From Lysinibacillus sp. PLM2 (GTDB lineage: Bacteria; Bacillota; Bacilli; Bacillales_A; Planococcaceae), in NCBI GenBank assembly GCA_023168345.1, contig AP025689.1, forward strand, positions 1,920,001 through 1,984,000: 64,000 bases of DNA, given 5' to 3'. The notes below the pieces were generated by a model. It was not told the origin of the DNA and did no database searches. It worked only from the letters and a program-made list of their open reading frames with translations. This document shows positions 8,598 through 19,638 of the stretch, piece after piece (within the stretch, counting starts at the first letter, position 1; every line of letters starts with the position of its first letter). The position numbers and the translations under genes are program-made.

Positions 8598-10535
8598 ATG
8601 ACAATCTTAAAATTGTTTTCAACTTTATTTTCGAATGTTAAGACAATCAAAAAAGCTATCCAAAGGTCAAAAACAGGAGACCATATAAAATTATCTCCAA
8701 AGATATATAAGGAATCGATTCATTTTGAAAGAGATGTATTAATCAGCGCAAATGGAAATGATTCAGAGGAAACGATAATTGAGGGAGTTATTATAGTTCC
8801 TAAGACCGTACAGGTTACAATACAGAATGTAACAATCTCCCCTACTTCTCAAATTTATGTAGAAGGAAATTTAAAACTAGAAAACTGTCGACTTATTGGT
8901 AAAAAATCAGAAGTATTATTATCTGCGAACGGTGGAGTTATTCAAGCAACTAATTGTGAACTTACAAATGCTAAAGAAGTCGCAGTTGCCCTTATGAATC
9001 AAAGTAATTCTTTCTTTAAAAACTGCATTTTTAACTCTAATGGAAAAATGCAAATTTTATTACAAGATTCAGAAGCAAATGTTGAAGATTGTGAATTTAC
9101 CAATTCTCAACATTGCTTTTGGATTAAAAACAATTCAAAACTATATGCTACTAAGAGTCATTTGCACCATCATCATGGGACACAAATAATTGTTGATGGG
9201 GCTAAATTTGAGGATTTTGGGAGTATCATTGAACACGGAGAAGGAAACGGAATATATGGATTAAACGAAGCAGAAATTACATTCCAAAATAGTACGATTC
9301 GATACCATTCCCTTCCGCAGGTTTGGGTACAAGAAAGTGTGTTAAAGACAAATCATTGCATTATTAACTATGGAGAAGAATCGGGTATCACATTAAAAAA
9401 CAATGCAGAAGCAATGATATACTTTTGTGAAATTTCTAACCACAAGAAAGAAAATATACTTGTTAAAAGAAATTCAAGAATTAATTTAGAACAATGCCAT
9501 ATCCACTCTGGTAGTGGTGTTGGTATTCAAATAAAAAGTCAATCTATCGCAAATTTTAATGAAACAATTATTAAATCTCATGGATTATCCCAAATATATA
9601 TTACGGATCAATCAATATGTTCTATGAAAAGCTGTATGATAAAAGATGGCTATCATATTGGACTTTTTGTTGATAAAAAAAGTTGTTTATCTGTCGTAAA
9701 AAGCGAGATTTCAAAGCATGCAAATTCTGCCTTTACTAGTATTGAAGCCCAATTAAATGTATACGAATGCAAAGTAATGGATAATAAGGGTAATGGTATA
9801 TTAGCGATCGAAAAATCAAATGTAGATATTGAGCTTTCAACTTTTCATGATAACGATATGCCCCACCTCGCATGTAAATCCAATGTTATTACGACCATTA
9901 CTCAATGTGATTTTTTTAATGGAAAAAGTATCTTTATAGTAAAGCATAGTGAAGTTTTTGTTTTTGAAAGTAAATTTCACCATTGTGATCAAGTACAGAT
10001 TGAAATTACAGATCATTCAACAGCCGTTTTTGATAATTCCTCCATTACAAATGGTTCTTCCTATGGGATAAAAATAACAAGAAACTCAATATCAAACTTC
10101 ATAAATTGCCAAATTAGTAATCACAATCTTGCGCAAATGGTTGTGAATGATAGCTCTCTTATTATAAATAACTGTGAATTAATTGAAGGAAACCGCAATG
10201 GTTTATTAATACAAAATCATAGTGAAGTCTTTATTCGTGATAGCTACATTGCAAAACATATGAAACCACAAATATGGATTGATTTTGAATCAACTGTTGA
10301 TTTAGAAAGTGTACAAATCACGGAAGGTTTTCAATCTGACTTACTAGCTCAAAACCGTTCAGCTATTTATGTCTCGGACAGTATTATTCGAAATGATAGG
10401 TACCGCTATAATGTACAAGCAATGAATCATTCGAAAATTAAATTTAATAAAACAATTATTGAAAATAAATGTGGTGAAGTATTTTATAGTGAAAATAACA
10501 GTTTAATCACGAATTCTATCGATGAAATGGATTAG
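8598..10535 (+). CDS. Right-handed parallel beta-helix protein
   Basis: A 645-aa protein consisting almost entirely of parallel beta-helix (pectin-lyase-like) rungs of about 23 residues; no signal peptide or membrane segment is visible, so it is probably cytosolic or spore-associated. From about residue 190 onward rungs alternate in type: one carries Q-[IVM]-x-[IV] (TQIIV, PQVWV, SQIYI, VQIEI, AQMVV, PQIWI), the next carries x-G-I/L (NGIYG, SGITL, VGIQI, IGLFV, NGILA, YGIKI, NGLLI). Catalytic residues of pectate lyases were not recognised, so an enzymatic role is unproven. GGAGG precedes ATG 8598. It is single and divergent from the DUF2785 unit. Confidence 0.85.
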   Translation: MTILKLFSTLFSNVKTIKKAIQRSKTGDHIKLSPKIYKESIHFERDVLISANGNDSEETIIEGVIIVPKTVQVTIQNVTISPTSQIYVEGNLKLENCRLIGKKSEVLLSANGGVIQATNCELTNAKEVAVALMNQSNSFFKNCIFNSNGKMQILLQDSEANVEDCEFTNSQHCFWIKNNSKLYATKSHLHHHHGTQIIVDGAKFEDFGSIIEHGEGNGIYGLNEAEITFQNSTIRYHSLPQVWVQESVLKTNHCIINYGEESGITLKNNAEAMIYFCEISNHKKENILVKRNSRINLEQCHIHSGSGVGIQIKSQSIANFNETIIKSHGLSQIYITDQSICSMKSCMIKDGYHIGLFVDKKSCLSVVKSEISKHANSAFTSIEAQLNVYECKVMDNKGNGILAIEKSNVDIELSTFHDNDMPHLACKSNVITTITQCDFFNGKSIFIVKHSEVFVFESKFHHCDQVQIEITDHSTAVFDNSSITNGSSYGIKITRNSISNFINCQISNHNLAQMVVNDSSLIINNCELIEGNRNGLLIQNHSEVFIRDSYIAKHMKPQIWIDFESTVDLESVQITEGFQSDLLAQNRSAIYVSDSIIRNDRYRYNVQAMNHSKIKFNKTIIENKCGEVFYSENNSLITNSIDEMD

Positions 10536-10714
10536 TATTATGATCCATTTCATTTATTTTTTTATATTAGTTTACATAATAATATTATAAAACATTGCTT
10601 CTGTTCGTATGTATCTTTATAGATTGGAATAAAATGTTCTAATTCATCATTTTATAGTTTTCGAAACTCGAAAACTATGAGAAAATGGGTTCTTGGAAAG
10701 GAAGATCGAAAACG

Positions 10715-11824
10715 ATGAATACATTAGAAAAGATTACCCCTAATTTTGACCCTTGGGAAGCATATATGGATATTGAACAACATGGAAAATTAACCCTTTC
10801 GAATGTTGAGTTTACAACTACTACTTTATGTAATATGAGATGTGCTCATTGCGCTGTTGGTTATACATTACAGACGAAAGATCCTATTGCGCTCCCAGTA
10901 GAGTTGTTTATTCAACGACTTGAAGAGATCCCTCATTTACGTTCTTTAAGTATTACAGGTGGCGAACCGATGCTTAGTAAAAAATCAGTTGAAAATTATG
11001 TAAAACCATTATTGAAATATGCCCATGAACGTGGTGTGCGTACTCAAATGAATTCGAACCTAACAATTGATGGAGCTCGTTATCTAGAAATTGCTCCATA
11101 TCTAGATGTTTTACATATTTCTCACAATTGGGGAACAATTGAAGAGTTTGTAGAAACAGGATTTGCAATGATGGAGAGAAAACCAACATTTGATCAACGT
11201 GCTTCTTTATTTGATCGGATGATTGAAAACTCTCGTCTTTTAGCAGAACATGGCGTCATGGTATCAGCAGAAACGATGTTAAATAAAAATACATTACCTT
11301 ATTTAGAACACATACATCATCAAATTGTACATGAAATGAAATGCGCAAGGCATGAAGTGCACCCTATGTACCCATCAGATTTCGCCTCTTCTTTAACAGC
11401 ACTTTCATTAGATGAAACCCGACAAGCTATCCATCATTTGCTTGATATTCGTGATGAAGATACTTGGATGCTATTTGGTACACTACCCTTCTATCCTTGT
11501 AGTTTAAAAGATGAAGATCAAGAGCTACTAAAACGTTTGCGTAAAGCAAAAAATGTTACATTACGAAATGACCCAGATGGAAGATCGCGCTTAAATATTA
11601 ACATTTTCACTGGCGATGTCATTGTAACAGACTTTGGCGATACGCCTGCACTTGGTAATGTTAAAGAAGACTCCTTACCTGAAGTCTTTGATAAATGGTT
11701 AGATACAGATTTAGCTAAGTCATTAAACTGTCACTGTCCGGCAGTCAAATGTTTAGGGCCAAATGTTCTCGTTAAAAATATGTATTACCAAGATACGAAT
11801 TTTATTAGTGGATCAGTTAAGTAA
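10715..11824 (+). CDS. yfkAB: Radical SAM / CxCxxxxC protein YfkAB
   Basis: Radical S-adenosylmethionine enzyme of unknown substrate. The product (369 aa) has the cluster motif CNMRCAHC near residue 40, the SAM-binding SITGGEP motif, and the C-terminal CHCPAVKC (CxCxxxxC) that defines the YfkAB family and probably binds a second metal cluster. Length agrees with the Bacillus protein (about 373). ATG 10715 is preferred over the upstream in-frame ATG 10685 because GGAAAGGAAG lies before it and family members start MxxL. It is monocistronic, followed by the terminator at 11852. Confidence 0.93.
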   Translation: MNTLEKITPNFDPWEAYMDIEQHGKLTLSNVEFTTTTLCNMRCAHCAVGYTLQTKDPIALPVELFIQRLEEIPHLRSLSITGGEPMLSKKSVENYVKPLLKYAHERGVRTQMNSNLTIDGARYLEIAPYLDVLHISHNWGTIEEFVETGFAMMERKPTFDQRASLFDRMIENSRLLAEHGVMVSAETMLNKNTLPYLEHIHHQIVHEMKCARHEVHPMYPSDFASSLTALSLDETRQAIHHLLDIRDEDTWMLFGTLPFYPCSLKDEDQELLKRLRKAKNVTLRNDPDGRSRLNINIFTGDVIVTDFGDTPALGNVKEDSLPEVFDKWLDTDLAKSLNCHCPAVKCLGPNVLVKNMYYQDTNFISGSVK

Positions 11825-11851
11825 TTTCCATATAAACATTGATATTTAAAT

Positions 11852-11884
11852 AAGCCAGTCAATTTAATTTTGACGGCTTTTTCT
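11852..11884 (+). terminator. Rho-independent terminator of yfkAB
   Basis: Hairpin AGCCaGTCAA / TTGACGGCT with a T-run, 28 bases after the stop of the radical SAM gene. Confidence 0.85.
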
Positions 11885-12023
11885 ATTTTTTTAATTTATT
11901 ACTTTATATCTTTAGCGAAAAAGTATTACACTAATAATAGGTATATTGACCATGAAAGTATATTTTAATTTAGTATGCTAAGACTAGTTAGTAATCAAAG
12001 TTAGACGAGGATGTGCAACAAAT

Positions 12024-13046
12024 ATGAAAGTTCGACATAATTCCATAAGGATAATCGGAATAATCTCTTGTACTACACTTTTATTTGGTTGTTCAACTCA
12101 TGAATATACGACGAATAGTGAACAATTATATGGAAGCAAAAATCTTACGGCTAGTAATTATTCTTCCGAATCATTAACGATTCATACGGTTGAATTTTCA
12201 AGTGATCGCAACGTAAATGATGTTACTGTTACCCTTCTTGATTATGAAACAGGTGAAAAGATTGCCTCCACTAAAGTAAATGAAGATGGTAAAGCGATAT
12301 TTGATATGGTTAAACCCAATCATCCTTATGAGATTGTAATTTATAAGAATGAAATTACAGGCGAATTATCAGAGCAACAAAGAGAATTCATCGTATTTGA
12401 TCCGAATAGGTCATTAGTAACTATCGAAACCTTTAATCCATCTTCTGATAAAAGTCTTGCTGTCCCTGTAGTAAAACAAAATCCAGAGCTCCCTAATGGC
12501 TGTGAAGTGACAGCTTTAGCAGCAATATTAAATTATTATGGTATAGGGGTTAATAAAACTGAATTAGCGAAAGATTATCTACCAACTGCTCCTGTTACTA
12601 AACGTGGTAACGAGCTTTATGGACCAAATCCGTATGAAGCTTATGCCGGGGATCCTTCAAAAAAAGACGGTGGGTATTACGTTTTTGCCCAACCAATTGT
12701 TGAAGTTGCGAATCAAGTATTGTTTGAAAACAATAGTAACTATAAAGCACTAAATTTGAGTGATGTATCTCGTGAGGAAATATTAGCTTATGTGAACTCA
12801 GGAGTTCCTGTCCTAACTTGGATTACTATTGACTTAAAAAAACCGAGAACAAATGGATATTGGATTATTGAAGAAACGAATGAAAAACATCCGATCTTTA
12901 TGAATTTACATGCAGTTGTTTTAACGGGGTATGAAAATGGAAAAGTTACAATCATGAATCCCTTGACGGGTAATGAAACGATTAATGCCGATACTTTCTT
13001 CAGTAGTTTTAAATCACTTGGTTCACATGCAATAGTAATTTTATAA
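12024..13046 (+). CDS. C39-like cysteine peptidase lipoprotein
   Basis: Predicted surface lipoprotein of 340 aa. The signal peptide ends in a lipobox (LLFGC, lipidated Cys about residue 23). Residues about 50-140 look like a carboxypeptidase-regulatory/Ig-like linker. The C-terminal half is a C39-like peptidase domain (PF13529 type): catalytic Cys in PNGCEVTALA (about residue 160), His in NLHAVVLTGY and Asp/Asn in IMNPL. Substrate is unknown; C39-like lipoproteins are common in Bacillales. It starts at ATG with GAGGATG upstream and ends in a bidirectional terminator shared with leuD. Confidence 0.85.
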   Translation: MKVRHNSIRIIGIISCTTLLFGCSTHEYTTNSEQLYGSKNLTASNYSSESLTIHTVEFSSDRNVNDVTVTLLDYETGEKIASTKVNEDGKAIFDMVKPNHPYEIVIYKNEITGELSEQQREFIVFDPNRSLVTIETFNPSSDKSLAVPVVKQNPELPNGCEVTALAAILNYYGIGVNKTELAKDYLPTAPVTKRGNELYGPNPYEAYAGDPSKKDGGYYVFAQPIVEVANQVLFENNSNYKALNLSDVSREEILAYVNSGVPVLTWITIDLKKPRTNGYWIIEETNEKHPIFMNLHAVVLTGYENGKVTIMNPLTGNETINADTFFSSFKSLGSHAIVIL

Positions 13047-13047
13047 T

Positions 13048-13081
13048 AAATGGGCGACTTTTAATTAAAGTGCGCCCATTT
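13048..13081. terminator. Bidirectional terminator between C39 lipoprotein and leuD
   Basis: AAATGGGCG...CGCCCATTT stem with an inner AT-rich palindrome, placed between convergent genes. Confidence 0.85.
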
Positions 13082-13104
13082 GTTTATAATTTGAAGTTTA
13101 TTTA

Positions 13105-13695
13105 TTAGAATGCAATTCTCTTTGCTTCATATTCTGCTATTTTTTCCTCATATTTAAATGTTAAGGCAATTTCATCCCAACCATTAAGTAGCATTTCTTT
13201 ATAATAAGGATCAATGTTAAATTGATAAACTGCTCCTTCTTCCCCTTTAACTGTTTGTTCTTCTAAATTTACAGCAACAGAATATGGTTTTTCTAACCCT
13301 TTTGCTAAAATTTCATCACACTCTGCTTCTGTTAATTTAATTGGTAGAATTCCATTTTTGAAGCAGTTGTTATGGAAGATATCTGCAAAGCTCGGTGCAA
13401 TTACTACTCGGAATCCATAATCTAGTATTGCCCATGGCGCATGTTCACGTGATGAACCGCAACCGAAGTTATCTTGAGCAACTAGAATTTGAGATCCTTT
13501 ATATTCTGGTTTATTTAATACAAAATCTGAAATTTCATTTCCTTGGTCATCAAAACGCCAATGATAAAATAGGAAACGGCCAAATCCAGTACGTTCAATA
13601 CGTTTCAAAAATTCTTTTGAAATAATTTGGTCAGTGTCTACATTTTTACGATCTAATGGTGTAATAATACTATTCACTTGATTAATAGGTTCCAT
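13105..13695 (-). CDS. leuD: 3-isopropylmalate dehydratase small subunit
   Basis: Swivelling-domain subunit that with LeuC isomerises 2-isopropylmalate to 3-isopropylmalate in leucine synthesis. 196 aa, normal length. The conserved substrate-specificity segment (NFGCGSSREHAPWA) is present, as are the N-terminal LDRKNVDTDQIIS residues. Two ATG codons compete: 13701 has GGCGGG only two bases away, while 13695 has eight-base spacing and gives the usual MEP start, so 13695 is used. It is the last gene of the ilv-leu block, 34 bases after leuC. Confidence 0.95.
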   Translation of the reverse strand: MEPINQVNSIITPLDRKNVDTDQIISKEFLKRIERTGFGRFLFYHWRFDDQGNEISDFVLNKPEYKGSQILVAQDNFGCGSSREHAPWAILDYGFRVVIAPSFADIFHNNCFKNGILPIKLTEAECDEILAKGLEKPYSVAVNLEEQTVKGEEGAVYQFNIDPYYKEMLLNGWDEIALTFKYEEKIAEYEAKRIAF

Positions 13696-13729
13696 TGTCA
13701 TGTCCCGCCTTTCTCATATCTGAAAAAAG

Positions 13730-15145
13730 TTATACTTCTTGCTCTTGTTTTACGTATTTACGTACATCAACGAAGTGACCTTCAATTGCGGCTGCAGCAG
13801 CCATAGCTGGACTTACTAAGTGAGTTCGTGCTCCTGCTCCTTGGCGCCCCTCAAAGTTACGGTTTGAAGTTGATGCACAACGTTCTCCTGCTGGGATTGT
13901 ATCTTCATTCATACCGAGACATGCTGAACATCCTGATTCACGCCATTCAAAACCAGCTTCTAAGAATATTTTATCTAACCCTTCCTCTTCCGCTGCTTTT
14001 TTTGTTGACCATGAACCTGGTACAACAATTCCACGTACACCTGGATGAAGCTTTTTACCTTCCACAATACTTGCAGCAGTTCTTAAGTCTGAAAGACGTG
14101 AATTTGTACACGAGCCAATAAATACATGTTGGATTTCGATGGATTCGATTGGTTGCCCTTCTTCCAATCCCATATATTTAAGAGCTTTCTTCAATGCCTG
14201 TTTATCTGTTTCAGACTCAAAATCATCTACAGTTGGGACTGATTTAGACACACCAGTTCCCATTGATGGATTAGTACCCCATGTTACAATCGGTTCAATT
14301 TCATTAGCATCAATTTCCAGCACCACATCATAAGTAGCATTCGGATCTGACGCAAGGCTTAACCAATAAGCTGCTGCCTCATTAAATTTATCATCTTTCG
14401 GTGCGTAACGTCGTCCACGTAAAAATTCCACTGTTTTTTCATCAGGTGATATTAAGCCTGCTTTCGCACCGGCTTCAATAGACATATTACATATTGTCAT
14501 TCGTTCTTCCATCGTTAATGAACGTATGGCTTCGCCTGTAAATTCCACAATGTGGCCAGTGCCTATACTGATACCCCATTTCGCAATAATGGCTAAAATA
14601 ATATCCTTCGCAGCTACGCCAACACCTAATTGGCCATTCACGCGAATTTCCATAGTTTTTGGTTTGTTTTGCCATAACGTTTGAGTAGATAACACATGTT
14701 CTACTTCTGATGTACCAATACCAAATGCTAATGCACCAAATGCACCGTGAGTAGAAGTATGTGAGTCACCACAAACAATGGTTTTACCTGGTTGTGTTAA
14801 TCCTAATTCAGGACCTATCACGTGAACAATCCCTTGATCTGGATGTCCCATATCGGCAAGTTGAATTCCAAATTCTTTTGCATTTTCTGCTAGTGTTGTA
14901 ATTTGTTTTTTTGCAATTGGATCATTAATTGTAGGCAAATTTTTAGTCGGTACGTTATGATCCATTGTTGCAAAGCATAAATCTGGACGGCGTACTTTAC
15001 GTCCCGCTAATCGTAACCCTTCAAAAGCTTGAGGAGATGTTACTTCATGAATTAAATGAAGATCAATATAAAGTAAATCAGGTTTGCCCTCTTCATGATG
15101 TACAACGTGAGTATCCCAAATTTTTTCAATAATATTTTTTGCCAT
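13730..15145 (-). CDS. leuC: 3-isopropylmalate dehydratase large subunit
   Basis: Catalytic [4Fe-4S] subunit of isopropylmalate isomerase. 471 aa. Cluster cysteines are in [10 protein letters not shown] and [10 protein letters not shown], with the HTSTHG motif near residue 130. An in-frame GTG lies directly before ATG 15145; the ATG is preferred, with GGTGA upstream. The gene is 16 bases from leuB and feeds LeuD's heterodimer, so the pair should be translated from the same transcript. Sequence is complete with no lesion. Confidence 0.97.
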   Translation of the reverse strand: MAKNIIEKIWDTHVVHHEEGKPDLLYIDLHLIHEVTSPQAFEGLRLAGRKVRRPDLCFATMDHNVPTKNLPTINDPIAKKQITTLAENAKEFGIQLADMGHPDQGIVHVIGPELGLTQPGKTIVCGDSHTSTHGAFGALAFGIGTSEVEHVLSTQTLWQNKPKTMEIRVNGQLGVGVAAKDIILAIIAKWGISIGTGHIVEFTGEAIRSLTMEERMTICNMSIEAGAKAGLISPDEKTVEFLRGRRYAPKDDKFNEAAAYWLSLASDPNATYDVVLEIDANEIEPIVTWGTNPSMGTGVSKSVPTVDDFESETDKQALKKALKYMGLEEGQPIESIEIQHVFIGSCTNSRLSDLRTAASIVEGKKLHPGVRGIVVPGSWSTKKAAEEEGLDKIFLEAGFEWRESGCSACLGMNEDTIPAGERCASTSNRNFEGRQGAGARTHLVSPAMAAAAAIEGHFVDVRKYVKQEQEV

Positions 15146-15161
15146 CACTCTTCACCAATCC

Positions 15162-16259
15162 TTAAATATAAGATTCTACTATACTATCAGCTACAAAATT
15201 CGTATCTATTTCAGCGATTACACGATCAGTCCACTCATTAGTTGATAAGGATCGTGATCCGTCTTTTGCTAAATCGGCAGTAAAGTAACCATCATTAAAC
15301 ACTGCACTAACTGCACGTTCAATTTCCGTAGCTTCTTCTTTTAATCCGAAGGAATAACGTAACATCATTGCTACTGATAGAATTGTTGCTGCAGGGTTTG
15401 CTTTTCCTGATCCAGCTATATCGGGAGCTGAACCATGAATTGGTTCATATAATCCAAAATGATCTTCTCTAATAGAAGCAGATGGTAATACACCAAGAGA
15501 TCCAGTGATTACTGAAGCTTCATCACTTAAAATGTCTCCAAACATGTTGTCAGTAACGACAACATCAAAATGTTCAGGATTTGTAATAAGCTTCATTGCT
15601 ACAGAATCAACAAGGTTATGTTCAACTTCGACATCTGGATATTGTTCTTTCTTCTCTTCTACCACCTGACGCCATAATCTAGAGGTTTCTAGAACGTTTG
15701 CTTTATCAACAGAACAAAGTCTTCCTTTACGTAAGCGAGCCATTTCGAATGCATTATCTACAATACGTTCAATTTCCTTACGAGTATATATATTTAAATC
15801 GCTAGCTTCGTTTTCTGTGCGATGTTTTTCTCCAAAGTAAATACCACCAGTTAATTCACGTACGATCATTAAATCAACATTCTCCGCAACTTCGCGCTTC
15901 AATGGAGATGCTCCTAGTAAACTAGGAAATGCTTTTACAGGGCGAAGGTTTGCAAATAGATCAAAGGTTTTTCGGATCTTAAGTAATCCTTTTTCAGGTC
16001 TAAGTTCAGGTGGATTGTTATCCCATTTAGGACCACCTACTGCTCCTAATAGAATTGCATCGCTTTCTTTACAGGTTGCGATTGTTTCATCTGGTAATGG
16101 ATTGTTGAATTCATCTATTGCTTTACCACCGATAACCGCATAGGATAAATGAAATTTATGATTGTAACGTTTGCCAATTGCTTGTAATACTCGAACAGCT
16201 GAAGCAACAACTTCAGGACCAATACCATCGCCAGGTAACACTGTAATTTTCTTTTCCAT
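15162..16259 (-). CDS. leuB: 3-isopropylmalate dehydrogenase
   Basis: NAD-dependent oxidative decarboxylase producing the leucine precursor 2-oxoisocaproate. 365 aa, typical. Motifs: GDGIGPEV at the N-terminus, the signature NMFGDILSDEAS, and the NAD-binding HGSAPDIAGSGKANP. The longer frame to 16340 is rejected because GAGGTG lies seven bases before ATG 16259, giving the family start MEKKI. A gap of about 200 bases separates it from leuA upstream; nothing but a possible stem (CGCCATCAA/TTGATGGCG, 16405-16433) is visible there. Confidence 0.97.
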   Translation of the reverse strand: MEKKITVLPGDGIGPEVVASAVRVLQAIGKRYNHKFHLSYAVIGGKAIDEFNNPLPDETIATCKESDAILLGAVGGPKWDNNPPELRPEKGLLKIRKTFDLFANLRPVKAFPSLLGASPLKREVAENVDLMIVRELTGGIYFGEKHRTENEASDLNIYTRKEIERIVDNAFEMARLRKGRLCSVDKANVLETSRLWRQVVEEKKEQYPDVEVEHNLVDSVAMKLITNPEHFDVVVTDNMFGDILSDEASVITGSLGVLPSASIREDHFGLYEPIHGSAPDIAGSGKANPAATILSVAMMLRYSFGLKEEATEIERAVSAVFNDGYFTADLAKDGSRSLSTNEWTDRVIAEIDTNFVADSIVESYI

Positions 16260-16404
16260 TGTAAGACACCTCAACGTATATTTTTTTACAGAGCCATATG
16301 TTAAATCGAAGTGCGAAATTTCTGAATATAAAATGTCCAAAAATATATTTTTTGTTTTCTAGTAATAAAAATGATATAAAATAATTAACGACTATTTTAT
16401 AGAA

Positions 16405-16433
16405 TCGCCATCAAACGATAAATGCTTGATGGC
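16405..16433 (-). other. Inverted repeat between leuA and leuB
   Basis: CGCCATCAA...TTGATGGCG forms a 9-bp stem without a T-run, so it is more likely an mRNA processing or stability hairpin than a terminator. Confidence 0.4.
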
Positions 16434-16462
16434 GACCTTGAAACAAATTATTCTTTCAAAGA

Positions 16463-18009
16463 TTAAACATTTGCGATCTGACGAGCTCCATGAATATTTT
16501 CTTGAATCAAGTGACGATTAATAGCATTTAAGTAAGCTTTTGCAGTGGCCGCAAGTACATCTTGTGAGTTATCGCGCCCAGTTGATGTGAATCCGTTATA
16601 GCGTAAAGTGACTACTGACTCCGCTAGAGCATCGCGACCTTTACTTACTGATTTAACACCGAAGTCTAATATATTTACTTTTCCGTTTACTAATTGTTCT
16701 AATGTGTTGAATATCGCTTCAACAGATCCCGATCCTGTCGCAGCAAGAGTTTTCAGTTCTCCCTCAGGTGTAATAACTGATGCTGTAGCAGTTGGAATAT
16801 TTTCTGTTCCGTATGAAACCTGAACTGTTTTAAGCTCAAATAATGGAATATCTTCTACAGATACTTGCTGATCTGTTAAAAGTGTTATTAAATCTTCCTC
16901 TGTAATTTCTTTTTTACGGTCAGCTAATTTTTTGAATTCTTGGAAGGCTTTGTTTAGCTTTTCATCAGATAATTCGTAGCCCATTTTTACAGCCCGGTCA
17001 CGGAATGCTGCACGTCCAGAGTGTTTACCTAAAACTAAATCAACTTCTTCTTCACCGATTAAAGCAGGTGAAATTATTTCATACGTTTCTTTATGTTTTA
17101 GAACACCGTCTTGGTGAATTCCTGATTCATGTGCAAATGCGTTTTTACCGACTACTGCTTTATTTGGTTGAATAACCACACCAGTTAAACGACTTACTAA
17201 TTGAGAAGTACGTTTGATTTCTTTTAAATTTAAGCCAGTCTCAATTTCGTAAATATCTTTTCGAATATGCATTGCAACACCAATTTCTTCTAAAGAAGCG
17301 TTACCAGCACGTTCTCCAATTCCGTTAATAGTACATTCAACTTGATCTGCACCATTTTGAATTGCAGCTATGGAATTTGCCACGGCCATCCCAAGATCAT
17401 CATGGCAGTGTGCAGAGAATTTTACTTTATGAGCGCCATTAACATTTTCACGTAAGAATTTGAAAAGCTCACCATACTCTTGTGGAGATGCATAGCCAAC
17501 TGTATCTGGAACGTTAATTGTAGTAGCACCTGCAGCAATTACCTTCTCAATGATTTTAACTAAAAATTGGCGATCTGTACGGAAGCCATCTTCAGCAGAC
17601 CATTGAACAAGTGGGAAGAATTTTTTAGCGTATTTAACTGCTTCTACAGCTTGCTCTAATACTTGATCTGGCGTTTTTTTCAATTTAAATTCCATATGAA
17701 TTGGACTAGTTGCTAAGAATACGTGGATATGTGGCTGTTCAGCAACTTTGAGTGCTTCCCAAGTTGTATCAATATCTTTCTGAACACAACGTGCAAGTCC
17801 TGTTACAATAGAATTTTTTACTGTGCCTGCGATACGATTTACCGCGTCGAAATCACCAGGGCTTGAAGCAGGAAATCCTGCTTCAATAATTGTTACACCT
17901 AAACGTTCTAATTGCTTTGCGATTTCGATTTTTTCTTGAGTATTCAAATTGATTCCCGCTGACTGTTCGCCATCACGAAGCGTTGTATCAAATATATCTA
18001 TTTTACGCA

Positions 18010-18010
<1 letters not shown>
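16463..18010 (-). CDS. leuA: 2-isopropylmalate synthase
   Basis: First committed enzyme of leucine synthesis, condensing acetyl-CoA with 2-oxoisovalerate. 515 aa. The TIM-barrel shows [10 protein letters not shown] near the N-terminus and metal-binding HCHDD; the C-terminal third is the LeuA allosteric domain that gives leucine feedback inhibition. The start ATG overlaps the ilvC stop by one base (TAATG), so translational coupling with ilvC is likely. Complete and ordinary. Confidence 0.97.
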
Positions 18011-19035
<1,025 letters not shown>

Positions 19036-19122
19036 CTAAGGTTGGTTTTGTTTTTTATTTTTAGTGTGATTACTGAGTTTGTAATCACTTTTTATATACT
19101 TAACTACCTGAGTAAGGAGTAC

Positions 19123-19638
19123 TTACTTCAGAATAGAAAGTTGTGGTGTTTCAATAGGCTGTGCCTCACGTACCGAAGCTGTTACACCTGTACGCGTTAA
19201 CTCTTTAATACCATAAGGTCGAATCAACTCAATAAATGCGTCAATTTTTTCAGGATTCCCCACGACTTGATACGTGACAACGTTTTTCGACGTGTCGATG
19301 ATTTGTGGTCGGAATGGTTCTACTATTGCATTCATTTCTATTCTTAAATTAGCAGGTGAAATAACTTTCACTAAAGCGAGTTCTCTAAGAACAATTGACT
19401 TATCAGTTATATCATTGACTTTTAAAACATCGATTTGTTTTGATAACTGCTTGATAAGTTGTTCAAGTTTCACTTCATCATTAATATTAACGACAAAAGT
19501 CATTTTTGAAATATTTGGTTGTTCTGTGTGGCCAACCGTAATCGATTCAATATTAAACTGACGTTTCATTAGTAAGCCTGTCACTCGATTGAGTACACCA
19601 CTTTGATTCATAACTGTAACTGTAATTACTCGTTTCAC
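19123..19638 (-). CDS. ilvH: Acetolactate synthase small (regulatory) subunit
   Basis: Regulatory partner of IlvB conferring valine sensitivity. 171 aa with an N-terminal ACT domain (residues about 4-78; [12 protein letters not shown]) and a C-terminal ALS domain. It begins with GTG inside the end of ilvB (GTGA overlap of four bases), so it should be translationally coupled to ilvB and made in proportion to it. Confidence 0.95.
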   Translation of the reverse strand: MKRVITVTVMNQSGVLNRVTGLLMKRQFNIESITVGHTEQPNISKMTFVVNINDEVKLEQLIKQLSKQIDVLKVNDITDKSIVLRELALVKVISPANLRIEMNAIVEPFRPQIIDTSKNVVTYQVVGNPEKIDAFIELIRPYGIKELTRTGVTASVREAQPIETPQLSILK

